This document shows positions 34,121-44,649 of a stretch of 64,000 nt of DNA, one piece after another (position 1 is the stretch's first letter; each line of letters starts with the position of its first letter). Source of the DNA: Trichobilharzia szidati (lineage: Eukaryota > Platyhelminthes > Trematoda > Strigeidida > Schistosomatidae); NCBI GenBank assembly GCA_944472155.2, contig OX235279.1:156944199-157008198 (forward strand), written 5' to 3'. The notes under the pieces are model-generated. The model saw only the letters and a program-made list of their open reading frames with translations. It was not told the DNA's origin and did no database searches. A program made the position numbers and the translations under genes.

Positions 34121-35580
34121 GACTTTTTCCCAAAAATCGGGAAAATTCTTGTTTCTCTAATGGCTAAGTCTGTCAAACGTGTAAGCGCCGCTAAGAGACT
34201 GAAATCTGATATTCTTCAACCGTCTGAAGGCCTCAGTTCCGAAACTGTGTGACCCATCACAAAACATCTGTCTAGAGTCAATTACTAAATCAGAGAGTAT
34301 AATTGACTATTTGGCTGAAGAAGCTGTTAAGAGGATTGTCTTCACATAACGTCTCGGCTTATGATATTCCAGACAGAGAGCCTAATGCCAAACTTGAAGT
34401 TATAGAAAATCCCCCAAATATCGGCTACAGGCTGCATTTAGCAAGCCAAATAAACTCACTGAACCCATTCATACATCTTAAGTATTTAGTAGGGAGCATG
34501 TGCCAATGCCTGCACGAAACTTGCTATGGTCTGATAACTACCCAAAAAAGATACCAACAATTTATTCCTATTCTGGCAACAAATTACCGAATACTCATAT
34601 TGATTGTAGCTTTCACAACAACATTGCCCCTACTAGCCCCTTCGGGCAGGATTTTCACCAGCGTCAGTTAACAGAAACACCTGGCATCATGCATATAGCA
34701 CGTTTTATATCGGAACAATTCCGTGCTGGCACTACGAACAGTGTACAGCTAGGACATGGCATATTTCCCGGGAGATAGCTGACACAGTGTCAGCAGAAAA
34801 CGTGGATACTAATATCTCTAAATTATCAATATCTGATTATCTCACTGCATCCAGACGATGGACCATCCCTGACTACCACCTCGCAAACCTGCATGAAGTC
34901 TCCTTATGGTTCAGAGATAATGGTTAGTGAATCTAAACACATGTAAACAGAGTATACTCACAGAATAGTTTATCAAGATGTTGTCCGCTCACTGAAACCA
35001 CTTAGCCAATGTTCACCTATTATCCTAGCAAATACTAGATCAGTTTCAAACAAATACTTGACACTAAGTACATTAGCTTCTATACGAAGACTGTCATTTA
35101 TTATGATCACTGAAGTCTGGTGTACAAGTGAAATCTACAATGACAGCCTAAGAATTGGTAATCACAAACTTTTCCGAGGGGACGGACAGGCCGTGGAGGT
35201 CGAACAATAATTTACTGTGAGCTATCCACGTGTGCGACCCAGTTCAGTAACCCAATTCTGTCATAACTCAATGACTTGATCTGGGTCGAAATAGAAGATG
35301 TCAGAAGTAAACCTATACTTGTGGGTTGTGCGTATCGAATTCCTTCACCCAGCAGGGAGTATGATAATATGCTCAGCAACATTTTTAATGCTACAGACAA
35401 TCTTCCCTTCAGTTATAAAATCATTGGAGGTGATTTCAACATGCCAGAAGTATCATGTCCTTCACTTTGAGGTCCCCAAAAGTATGATGATCTCCGGAAA
35501 TCCATCGTCACACAACAGCTCCACGAATATCCTACACCTTATTTTCACGAACAAAATAACAACATACAAACTACATCTGG

Positions 35581-35908
35581 TGTAACGAGGGAAGACAAGA
35601 GTCGAGCAACAGATCGTTTATTGGGAAAATCAATAAATATTTATAGATTTTCGTTATTGTTAGCAAAGAAGCAACGTCTTCTGATTGACTGTTTTATTGC
35701 CAAAGGTTATCCTGACATCTCTTTGTTGCTGTTTCTTAGACAGTCCGGTTTGTGAATAGCATCTGCCCACCTAAAGCCTGCTGCAATTTGTTGTTGAGTT
35801 CCTCGAGGACAGGCTTTCTTCTTGCCTATTCTCATAACACGAATCGGGACGCGAACATTGACGTGAATTGTTGTCTACGATTTTGGGTCACAGACAGCTC
35901 TCATTACA
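35581..35908 (-). mobile_element. Solo LTR, family L1, minus orientation, nested in LINE endonuclease
   Basis: The reverse complement begins TGTAATGAGAGCTGTCTGTG and ends TCTTCCCTCGTTACA, 328 bases, colinear with 29637-29970. The flanks are CTGG on the left and GTGG on the right, a 4-base duplication with one change. Removing the LTR and one flank restores the LINE frame L-H-L-E-R-E-Y-P-D-S-D-Q. Confidence 0.85.
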
Positions 35909-36506
35909 GTGGAACGTGAATATCCAGACAGTGACCAAAAAATAGTAGTGTTCTTTTGACATCTTTCTTGAAACGAAACACAGAGATGAAGCTGGTCAGA
36001 CACCTATGAGATTGTACACACATGCTGACTGGGACTTGTATTAGCACTAGATAAGTTGTTCTTATTGGGACTCGCTCTTTTCGAACGAGTTCTTGGACGC
36101 AATTCTTAAAAATTTTCATAACAATATTAACTCAATTCATGACGTCATTGCACCTGAGAAGATTCTTAGCTTCAGATTCCCCCAGGGCGATTATACTCCA
36201 ACATCGTTCCGGAGAAGTCTACGAAAGTGTTCAATAGAATACTACAGATATCATGACTTATCGTCATTAATGCTATTACGTCCCTTTTCAATAGGATTGA
36301 ACAGATGAGAAATATAGGCCCCAGAAACAAAAAATGCGGAGCATTCAGGCACCGCATAACCCAGGAGAAATAGCTAAACTTTCAAGAGTACGTTAACAAA
36401 CTCCAAAACTGCCTATCCAAAAAGAATATACTTAGGCGGTATTGCTTACGAGAATAGCGAGGTGATATGTGAACTGCTTAGCAAGCACTAAGCCAGACTA
36501 AACAAC

Positions 36507-37864
36507 TTGGAGAACGATCAGGTCATAGATTTCCCATGTCTAAGTGAAATTATTTTCCCAACACAAAACATCGACAAATTTATTGCAAATCCTACGCTTA
36601 CTAACAATATCGGTCCAGACGGTGTGTCTTCCATTCTGCTGAAAAACGGTGGTAATGACATGAATTTATACTCAGTTTCACTAAGCGATGGAACATACCC
36701 TGCCTACTGGAAGAAGTCTTATATTGTACCTATCCGTAAATACGGGCCTATAGCTGATATCAACAACCACCGCCCCATCAACGTCATGTCTGTAATTTCA
36801 CGTGTAATGGAAAAGATAGTAAAGACTCAAATCATTCAGTACTTGCTGTCAAATGACCTACTATCCCCATCCCAATACAGTTTCTTAAGTAGAAGGTTGT
36901 GCATTACTTGCCACTTAGATTATTTTGACTACATTACACAATGCATTGATAATGGGCGTTCGGTAACAACATTATTTTTCGACGTTAGCAAGGCCTTCGA
37001 TAAAGTCCCACATATCAGACTCCTAGCAAAACTCCAATCCTACGGAATAACCGGAAAACTTCTCAAATGGATAAATTCTTTTCTCACAGAAAGAGAGCAA
37101 TTAGTCAAAATCAACCACCAGCTGTCTTCATCAAAGCCGATAACTAGTAGTGCAGTACAAGGAAGCGTTCCCGGCCCTATTCTACTCGTCTTATTCATAA
37201 ATGACACAGTCTCTGTGATCGAGTATGGAAAGCCTACCTCTCTGCAGATGATCTCAAGATAGTATATGATTATGGGTACGATAATATGAGCGTCGAAACA
37301 AGATCCAACATGACTTAAACAATCTGGATGGGTGAAGCAAAAAGTGGCAACTGACTTTCAACCGAAATAAGTGCGGTATAGCACACCTTGGATGCCGGAA
37401 TTCGAGAATGTACCTATATATGTAGGGTAAGCTCCTCTCAAAACCGAACACAATGAGATCTCGAAATGCTATACTCAGAATACACCTTTTCCGATCATAC
37501 AAATAAGGTGGTATCTGGCTGTAAACATCTTGCTGGCTTTTTACTGCGTAACTTCTACACCCAAGAAGCAAGATTAGCAATATACAAGACATGTATTCTC
37601 CCTAAGCTCGAATATTGTGCTCTCCTGTTTGGTAACCTAAGGTCTACAGACCGAAGAAAAGTCGAAAGTGTCCAGAGAATCCTCACGAAACGCATAACAG
37701 AGTTTGACCAACAAGTGGAATATGTTGGCAGGTGTATACGTCTGAAATTGGAACCTCTGTGGTTAAAGAAACTGAAGTGCGATTTATTTCTACTCTTCAA
37801 AGTTATAGGAAAACATTGTTACAGCAACTCATCCATAACTTGGGCGAATGTCAAATCATATTAG
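36507..37864 (+). pseudogene. CR1-like reverse transcriptase, copy 1
   Basis: 36507-37262 encodes NIGPDGVSSILLKNGG, YIVPIRKYG, INNHRPINVMSVISRVMEKI, motif A LFFDVSKAFDKVPHIRLL and motif B SSAVQGSVPGPILLVLFIND. The frame is lost near 37250, just where YADD should be (the DNA reads CTCTGCAGATGATCTCAAG, giving SADDLK in a shifted frame). The C-terminal part 37466-37864 (SGCKHLAGFLLRNFYTQEA, LPKLEYCALLFG, RKVESVQRILTKRI) is in another frame. Confidence 0.75.
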
Positions 37865-38059
37865 CTGCAAAACCATGACTACCTTCTGAAGGTGGCTATT
37901 AACAGAAAATCCATTAGAGCAAACTTTTTCACCATTAAATATTGCATTCTTGGGAGCCAACTACCATCTGAAATTAGATCTTGTGAAAACTCCGGTGGGT
38001 TCAAACGGCGCCTAGAAAGACATCAACATTTCCACTCTGGCTAATCTAAAGGACCACAA

Positions 38060-38413
38060 CTGTAGGTGGAATGGTAAATGACAGCCAGTCCACTCTTCAG
38101 TGTAGTCGCTTACGCATAACTCGACTCTACTACTTACGCGGTGAACGTTTAACTATATGTGTAAAACTTGGGCACTGTGGTAGTAAGTAGCTCCATATTA
38201 GTTTGTTTATTAGATATATCATACAGTGAAACAGTATTATTTACTGGATGACGATTCGAACAAAATTTATTGTTCGTAATCATATCATACTACCACAGTG
38301 CCCAAGTTTTACACATATAGTTAAACGTTCACCGCGTAAGCAGTAGAGTCGAGTTATGCGTAAGCGACTACACTGAAGAGTGGACTGGCTGTCATTTACC
38401 ATTCCACTTACAG
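38060..38413. repeat. Foldback with 126-bp near-perfect inverted arms
   Basis: Arms 38060-38185 and 38288-38413 are reverse complements with about two mismatches, around a 102-bp spacer. Each arm ends inward with ACTTGGGCAC then TGTGGTAGTA, and the spacer lies between TGTGGTAGTA and TACTACCACA, which looks like LTR ends. The right arm runs into the BEL coding fragment (minus strand). One reading is two opposed copies of the 3' end of a BEL-type element, each with a partial LTR. Confidence 0.8.
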
Positions 38414-39640
38414 TCCTTCCTTAAACCCATTAGTCTATTGAGAGCAACTTCTCTGTTACAAACCACCTGTCTATCTTTAAATCTCCATGCTAGGCCAACG
38501 CTGGAACGCCCATTTTCGTATTTACAAAACTCCTCAACCATTTTAACTGCCTTTAAGTCCTCCACAGAACGACTCTTCTCTGGGACACTGCAGTCACAAA
38601 ACTCCTTGTCATACATATTTCTAATCATAGTTTCCATTTTTTCCCATTGTTTTTAACCTAGGATGATATGTGGACCATGGGTATAGGTCCTCTCACTGTC
38701 CATCCCAGTGGTGTTTTCGTCGCGAACAGATCATCTCTACCTCCGTATCTCTCTTCTAATACCATGTGAGATTCTGGTACACTACATCCAATGAGTATTC
38801 TCACTCTACTGTCTTGCAATGTTGGAAACGGTATGTCACACAGGTGTAGCTTACTGACAACTGTTTCACGACTAGGTACTGTAGCTTCACCGAGTTTCAT
38901 ACTGGAAGTAGTGTAAGCAGTATCTACTTCAACGGTTTCTCCAGTAGCCAAGGATTTTAACTGAAATGACACTCGTTCACATATAAACGTTTTTGAAGAA
39001 TTGGAAGTATTTAGGACTTAGGATTGTTTTGAGCCTTCAATACCCAAGCAACCAGCCAGCTTAACATCTATCAATGTAATGTCTGAACCATTATCTAGCA
39101 ACGCATGTGTGTCGACACATGACCTTGGTCCTCTTATTCTTACTGCACAACACCTAAATAGACCTTCTGGAAGTCGTTCGGTGCAGAACTGCTGTTACAA
39201 TTACCAGAACTCCCCTGATTCTTCGACACTGTCAACAGCGGATGTAATCCCAATGAATCACTACCACCATTCTCAGATGTCTCACAGTTAAGCCTTGTGT
39301 ACATGTTTTTTAAACAGCAGAAGCATAACCGTTTCTTTCTCACAATTTGTAGCCTTTCTGTTGGAAACATTTGAAGGAAACGAGCACACTGGCTAAGTAT
39401 GTGTGCGTCGCCACCTATAACACACTTTACTGAACGTCCAATACTTTGGGAACCTCTCGTCACAAATGACTTTGTCTTACTCGCTGACCTCTCAGTTTCA
39501 GAAGCCGGATGCAATATACCGGCGAATTCACTCATAGTCTGATTAAAATTACCTGCCACTGATGTCAGTATATCGTCGGACCCTGGCTCTAAACCTTCAT
39601 CCTCAATACGAAAGCTTATCTTCACCCATTCCCTTTGCAG
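38389..39640 (-). mobile_element. BEL/Pao LTR retrotransposon fragment: gag zinc region, protease, start of RT
   Basis: In minus-strand order: a gag C-terminal part with the Pao-type cysteine/histidine block CVIGGDAHILSQC and KKRLCFCCLKNMYTRLNC (39625-39140). A break with stops follows. Then the protease and connector with RILIGCSVPESHMVLEERYGG and KTPLGWTVRGP (38972-38658), and the RT entry FKDRQVVCNREVALNRL (38637-38392). Coding ends abruptly at the foldback arm near 38395, so RT catalytic motifs, RNase H and integrase are missing. Confidence 0.8.
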
Positions 39641-39797
39641 TCGAGTAGGTAGGCGTCTCGCGTACGGTACGTGGTACGTTCAACGTTTGCGTTACTTTTT
39701 TGCGTGATTCCTTACATAAAATTTATCTTTTGTAATCCTTGCACAAGTACTATACTACTTCCATACCTGTAACCATTAACTCTCATATTAAATAGTT

Positions 39798-40971
39798 ATG
39801 GTTAATCAAAGTAAAAAGCAGCGAACTCAATCCCCTGTAAATCTGATGACTAATTTTACTACTACATCAAGCAACACACTCCCTACAAGCGGCTACAGTG
39901 AACCACATAACTCATTTGTATGTCGTAAGCGTCGGGCTGAAACTGAGGATAAAACTGTACCGTCCTAAAAATTCATTAACCTATTCTCATACTGAACCCC
40001 TCCCTACACAATATGTGCTTATCAAAAAACTCCAGCCATCAAGCTCTGTTCCAGTACTGTCTTCAGAAATAGAACTTCTAAAGTTGTCTACAGGAGAACT
40101 TAAAGCCGAGTTAAGGGAAATAATAAACAATAAGTCAGTAAATCCTGGAATTTCTAAAACCAATACCAAAATATCCAAATTATCAGATCAGATCAGCGAT
40201 ATCAGATCGCAGGTCTGTGAATTGGCACCTCTTACTATTCTCATGAAAACTGTAGACCTTAACAAACTTGACACGGAATCAGTATCTAAGGTGAATAACC
40301 TCATTAATTTTGTTACTACAGAAGTAACGAAACGACTCGACGCTAAACTAAGTGCTATCGTCTACAACGTTCTGGACAATGAGGCACTAAAAATGGTACA
40401 TCGCATCTTACTTAGTGAGGCGAAAATGCCCAACTCCAAGACTAAGTGCTACAGGCTGAAGAAGAGTCAACATGAAAAGTGTTGTCCCATTCGTTTTCAG
40501 TTCGAAACACCGGCTGAGGCCAGAAAATTCATCCACTCCCAACACACCCTATTGCAAGCCAGAGACTACAAACTAATAAAGGTTACTGTGGACAAGACAG
40601 TCATAGAAAGGCGCGCATATAATTATCTCACTACGCATGATTGTGGAATAAATAATAGGACATTGCAAGCAACCATTTTACCCAACCCTTTGAGGGACAC
40701 CGTAGAACCCACCGCACCACCCCTCTCAAACCACACAGAATTATCCTCTCAGAGAGCGACACCAACCGAAAGGCTACTTAATTGTAATCAAATAGCCAAT
40801 AAAACTATACCACCTATCACCGTAGATATAGACATGCCACCAAATAATCCCGGAAAAAAGTCAAAATCCCCCGAAAGTCGACCCTGTCCTCTCCTAGCCA
40901 TAAGTCCATCGGTAAAAAAAGGAGAATATGACCCCAAATCATGCCAACAACAACAGTGGCAGTATAAATAA
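39798..40971 (+). pseudogene. CR1-like ORF1 (nucleic-acid-binding protein), one frameshift
   Basis: The likely true start is ATG at 39798 (MVNQSKKQRTQSPVNLM); the frame changes near 39965 into the open frame that runs to 40971. The protein has a helical, coiled-coil-like stretch (IELLKLSTGELKAELREIIN, then ISKLSDQISDIRSQV), an RNA-binding-like middle (PIRFQFETPAEARKFIHSQH, LLQARDYKLIKV), and a proline-rich tail. In CR1 elements ORF1 proteins bind the element's RNA. No CCHC knuckle is seen. Confidence 0.7.
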
Positions 40972-41348
40972 GCCCACATTCCCCATGGTCAATAGTATTG
41001 GCACCCACAACGTGCGAAATAGCACCATGTCACACACTGATAACCAACGCCAAAACAATGCCACCCTCATTAGTTCAAGTGGCAATAGTCAGAACTAGAC
41101 CACCAACAACTCAGGGTATTCACAGTATGGCACACAAATAAATTTTGATCGGATATATGGTACAAGTCTGCTGGGAACTAACCCACAAAGCAGTACACAC
41201 GAAACCCATACGGGGACACAACTAGCACCTAACAATAGGTGGAATAATAAACCATGGTCTCCACAAGGTCCCAATCATTTTTATCCCCTGCGTCCCTGTC
41301 AGCGTTGAAAAAACAGCTGGTAGGGATGTTAACACTCCTAAACCGCTA

Positions 41349-44300
41349 GTGCTGGCTCCCCCTTTGCATGAATATAGGAACAGTCTAGTTCACCAGCATC
41401 GATTAAGCACACTTGATACATGCACAAGTTTAGGTCAAATAAAGATCCCTACCCATGTTTCCAGCTTAACTGAAAATAAAAATGCCTTAGCCTATAGCAA
41501 ATCCAGTACTCCAACGCTTAATTCTTCACCGAAAACAGCACACACCAACTCGATAGACATAGGTGAGCATGATGTTGAAACTCCTCTTAACATAGGGTCG
41601 TCATGTCAAACAGTACTACTGGGTGCTGAACCATATTCGGGGCTGATTAACGAGCTTAAATACTTCAAATCTCATCTTTACCTGATCCTCATAAATGCTA
41701 GATCTGTTCTAAATAAACTACCGATGCTCAGAGCATTCGTAGTAATATACAAACCCCCTATTATGGTCATCACTGAATCTTGGTGTAATTCGAACATACT
41801 GGATGAAGAGATAAGCTTAGATAACTACACACACTTTCGGTGTGACAGGAAAGGTGTTAAGGGAGGGAGTTGTCTCATGTACTTTCTGAATGCACTTACT
41901 GTGTCACAGTTAGAAAGTAGTACACTTAACATGCCTGACACTCTATGGGTTAACTTACACTTAAATAACGCAATAGTATTAATTGGATGCACCTACAGAG
42001 CACCTGGCACCTTTAGTAATTACGAGACCCAACTTATTGATACTCTGGAGCAATTATCCACCTTACAATACAATCATAAGATCCTATGTGGAGACTTTAA
42101 CTTACCTGATATCAGCTGGGATATACCCACAGGCCCAAATAAATTTGATAAGTTCTTAGGCACACTGGATATACTTGGCTGGAAACAAACTGTCACAACC
42201 CCTACAAGAGGTAATAGCGTACTAGACTTAAACTTCTGCCACAATATAAGTCCCCTTTCTACCCTAATAGGTTCTGAGTTTCCAGGGAGCGACCAAAATA
42301 CAGTGCTGTATGCACTGCCACTTCCACTAAGTAACCATGCAGCCCTTACCCCTGCTTTACAACAAATAACATACAGGAACTACAGTAAAGCGGACTGGAC
42401 TTTCGTGAAATCAATGTTGAGATCCTCAGAATGAGGAGAGTACTTCTATACTGATAACCTCCCGAAAGCTGTAGACATCTTTTGCTATAACTCAAACACA
42501 TGCCTAGACGCTGTGATCCCAATGCAAACAATTAGTCTCAAAATTTAAGAAGCAATTTATTCAACCAAAAGATCGCTCAGAACTGAAGAGACTGCCAACA
42601 AGTTACTTCATACGACACGACTTTAGTATACTAAGGTCAATATTTAGTACTCTTAGCTCCATCTCGCAAGCCCATAACTTGCGTATGAGAAATGGAGAAT
42701 GCACCGCAATAGCCAGCACCACCAGAGTAGGTGCTCTCACAAAAATCCTAAAGAAACGAATGAATCGTCGAAGTCATAAAATTTCTCTCCTTATAAACAA
42801 GGGTAAACTATACAGCATACATACATACATGTGTGAACTGTTTAACGAGACGTTTGTAGCTAACTACCTTAAACCCACAAGTCCACCTCTCGGTTTACAA
42901 CCTACAATGGAACTCCCTTCTTCTTCAGCGCTGAAACAAATCAGTACAGTTCATTTCACTTATTCTAATATTAACCAAGCCATTAAAACTCTTAAAAACT
43001 AGTAGTGCTGGTATTGACGGCATACCATCGTATTTTTATAAACGCGGTGGTTCTGACATTTTCTTTTTATTACTTAAGATCTTTACAATGTCCCTAGAAA
43101 GCCAAACCCATCCAGATAAATGGAAAACCACATTTATAGTACCCAAACACAAATGCGGATCGAAAATTGAAGTCAACAACTATAGGCCAATCAATATTAC
43201 ACCCATAGTATCTAGAATTATTGAAAGAATAGTTAAAGGTGATATTCTCAAAAGTATGCTCAACCGCAATATTCTAAGTCCAAACCAACATGGATTCCTA
43301 AAATCCAGATTATTCATGACCTGTCACTTTGACTTCTTTAACTATATAACCAGTAACCGAGACAAACAACAACTAGTACTAGTCATCTACTTAGACATCT
43401 CTAAAGCCTTCGACCGCGTTGATCACTTGCTTCTAGTAAATAAGCTTAACTCCTTAGGAATACGTAACCCACTATTAGGATGGCTTGAATCATTCCTTAA
43501 CAATAGGTCCCAAGTAGTTAGACTGGGGTCTGTAAACTCTAAAACTATTCCAGTCACTTCTGGAGTAGTTCAAGATAGCGTCTTAGGCCCCCTTCTGTTC
43601 ACTCCATATGTCAACGACATATGCAGCTGTTTCCCACTTGGTAAACCGTTCATCTTTGTAGATGATCTTAAAGTAGCTTACACGTTCCACTGTGATGGCT
43701 TAGGATACTTTCAGAATGCTGTTCAGAAAGAACTAGGTAGAGTAACTGCATGGTCCTCCACATGGAACCTAAAATTCAACCTTAAAAATGTGGTTGGATC
43801 CGTTTCGGTGCGCCCTCAATAAATATCAGACTGGTACTTGAATCTATTGACTTGCCTAAACTCCAAAGTGTTCTGGACCTAGGACTCAGGTACTCTGGTG
43901 ACCTGACATTTTCTGAGCAAGTGGCATCACAGACGCGTAAATCGAGGATGCTCTTAGGATGCATATTCAGGAATTTCCACAACTACGAAGCGAAACTTAT
44001 ATTATATAAAACATGTGTCAGACGACTGCTAGAATATTGTCCATTTATTCTCAGCAGCACTCGCGTAAGTGACAAGCTTAAAATAGAAAGTGTACAACGA
44101 TACTTCACGTCTAAACTACTGGGATTTGACTGCGAAAAGGACTACACATCAAGGTGTATAACTCTAGGTATCGACTCACTCTGGATGAGACGACTCAGCA
44201 TTAATCTAACATTCTTCTTTAAAGTCTTGCATAAAATATCATTCTCGATACAGTTCTTACCGGAAGGCTCCTACAATCTGCGTAACCAAACGTGCACAGT

Positions 44301-44538
44301 ATCTAGGAAAAGCTGTAAAACAGCACTCCGTGCAAACTTCTTCATAGTCATGTATTCTAAGATCTGGAACAGTTTATCCCTAGAAATAAGGACCTGTCAC
44401 TCTATTGTAAGCTTTAAACGCTTGCTGTATAAACTGTTTCATCCCAATGACTATCCCGACCAGATCGCACCACTTAGTTCTAATACGCATCAGTTGTTAG
44501 AACACTACAGCGCTCAGACTCATTACTATATATTATGA
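41349..44538 (+). pseudogene. CR1-like ORF2 (endonuclease and RT), copy 2
   Basis: Endonuclease: LILINARSVLNKLPML, VITESWCNS, GGSCLMYFLN, GCTYRAPG, CGDFNLPDISW, LDLNF; the usual SDH is SDQ here. RT: IVPKHKCGSKIEVNNYRPIN, motif A VIYLDISKAFDRVDHLLL, motif B SGVVQDSVLGPLLF (QGS changed to QDS), motif C FIFVDDLKVAY. C-terminal: ARTRKSRMLLGCIFRN-like (SQTRKSRMLLGCIFRN), CVRRLLEYCPFILSS, KIESVQRYFTSKLLG. Disruptions: TGA at 42432 and frame changes near 42550, 43005 and 43825. Inactive. Confidence 0.8.
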
Positions 44539-44649
44539 CACTAAATAAACTCTAAGACTTCACAAAGATACATGAAAACACAACTAGAATATAGGTAATG
44601 CTTGCTATACACTGTAATACAATTTATATAAACATTTGTGTATGCATAA

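Larger units (their letters stand above)
34125..38056 (+). mobile_element. CR1-like LINE, copy 1, decayed, with a nested solo LTR
   Basis: ORF1 start MAKSVKRVSAAKRLKSD at 34159, soon broken. The endonuclease reads ILANTRSVSNKYLTLSTLAS, then IMITEVW near 35105, IGGDFNMPEVS near 35430, and LIFTNKI. It is interrupted by the LTR 35581-35908 and resumes at EYPDSDQ. RT follows at 36507-37262 and the C-terminal part at 37466-37864. The end GFKRRLERHQHFHSG is near 38040. Copy 2 at 39660-44560 has the same layout. Confidence 0.8.
39660..44560 (+). mobile_element. CR1-like LINE, copy 2, nearly full length but frameshifted
   Basis: Leader, ORF1 (39798-40971), a proline/serine-rich spacer, then ORF2 with endonuclease (41349-42434), linker (42679-43002), RT (43088-43822) and C-terminal block (43852-44538). 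It is the most complete two-ORF LINE in the window. At least four frame changes separate the ORF2 parts. Confidence 0.85.
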
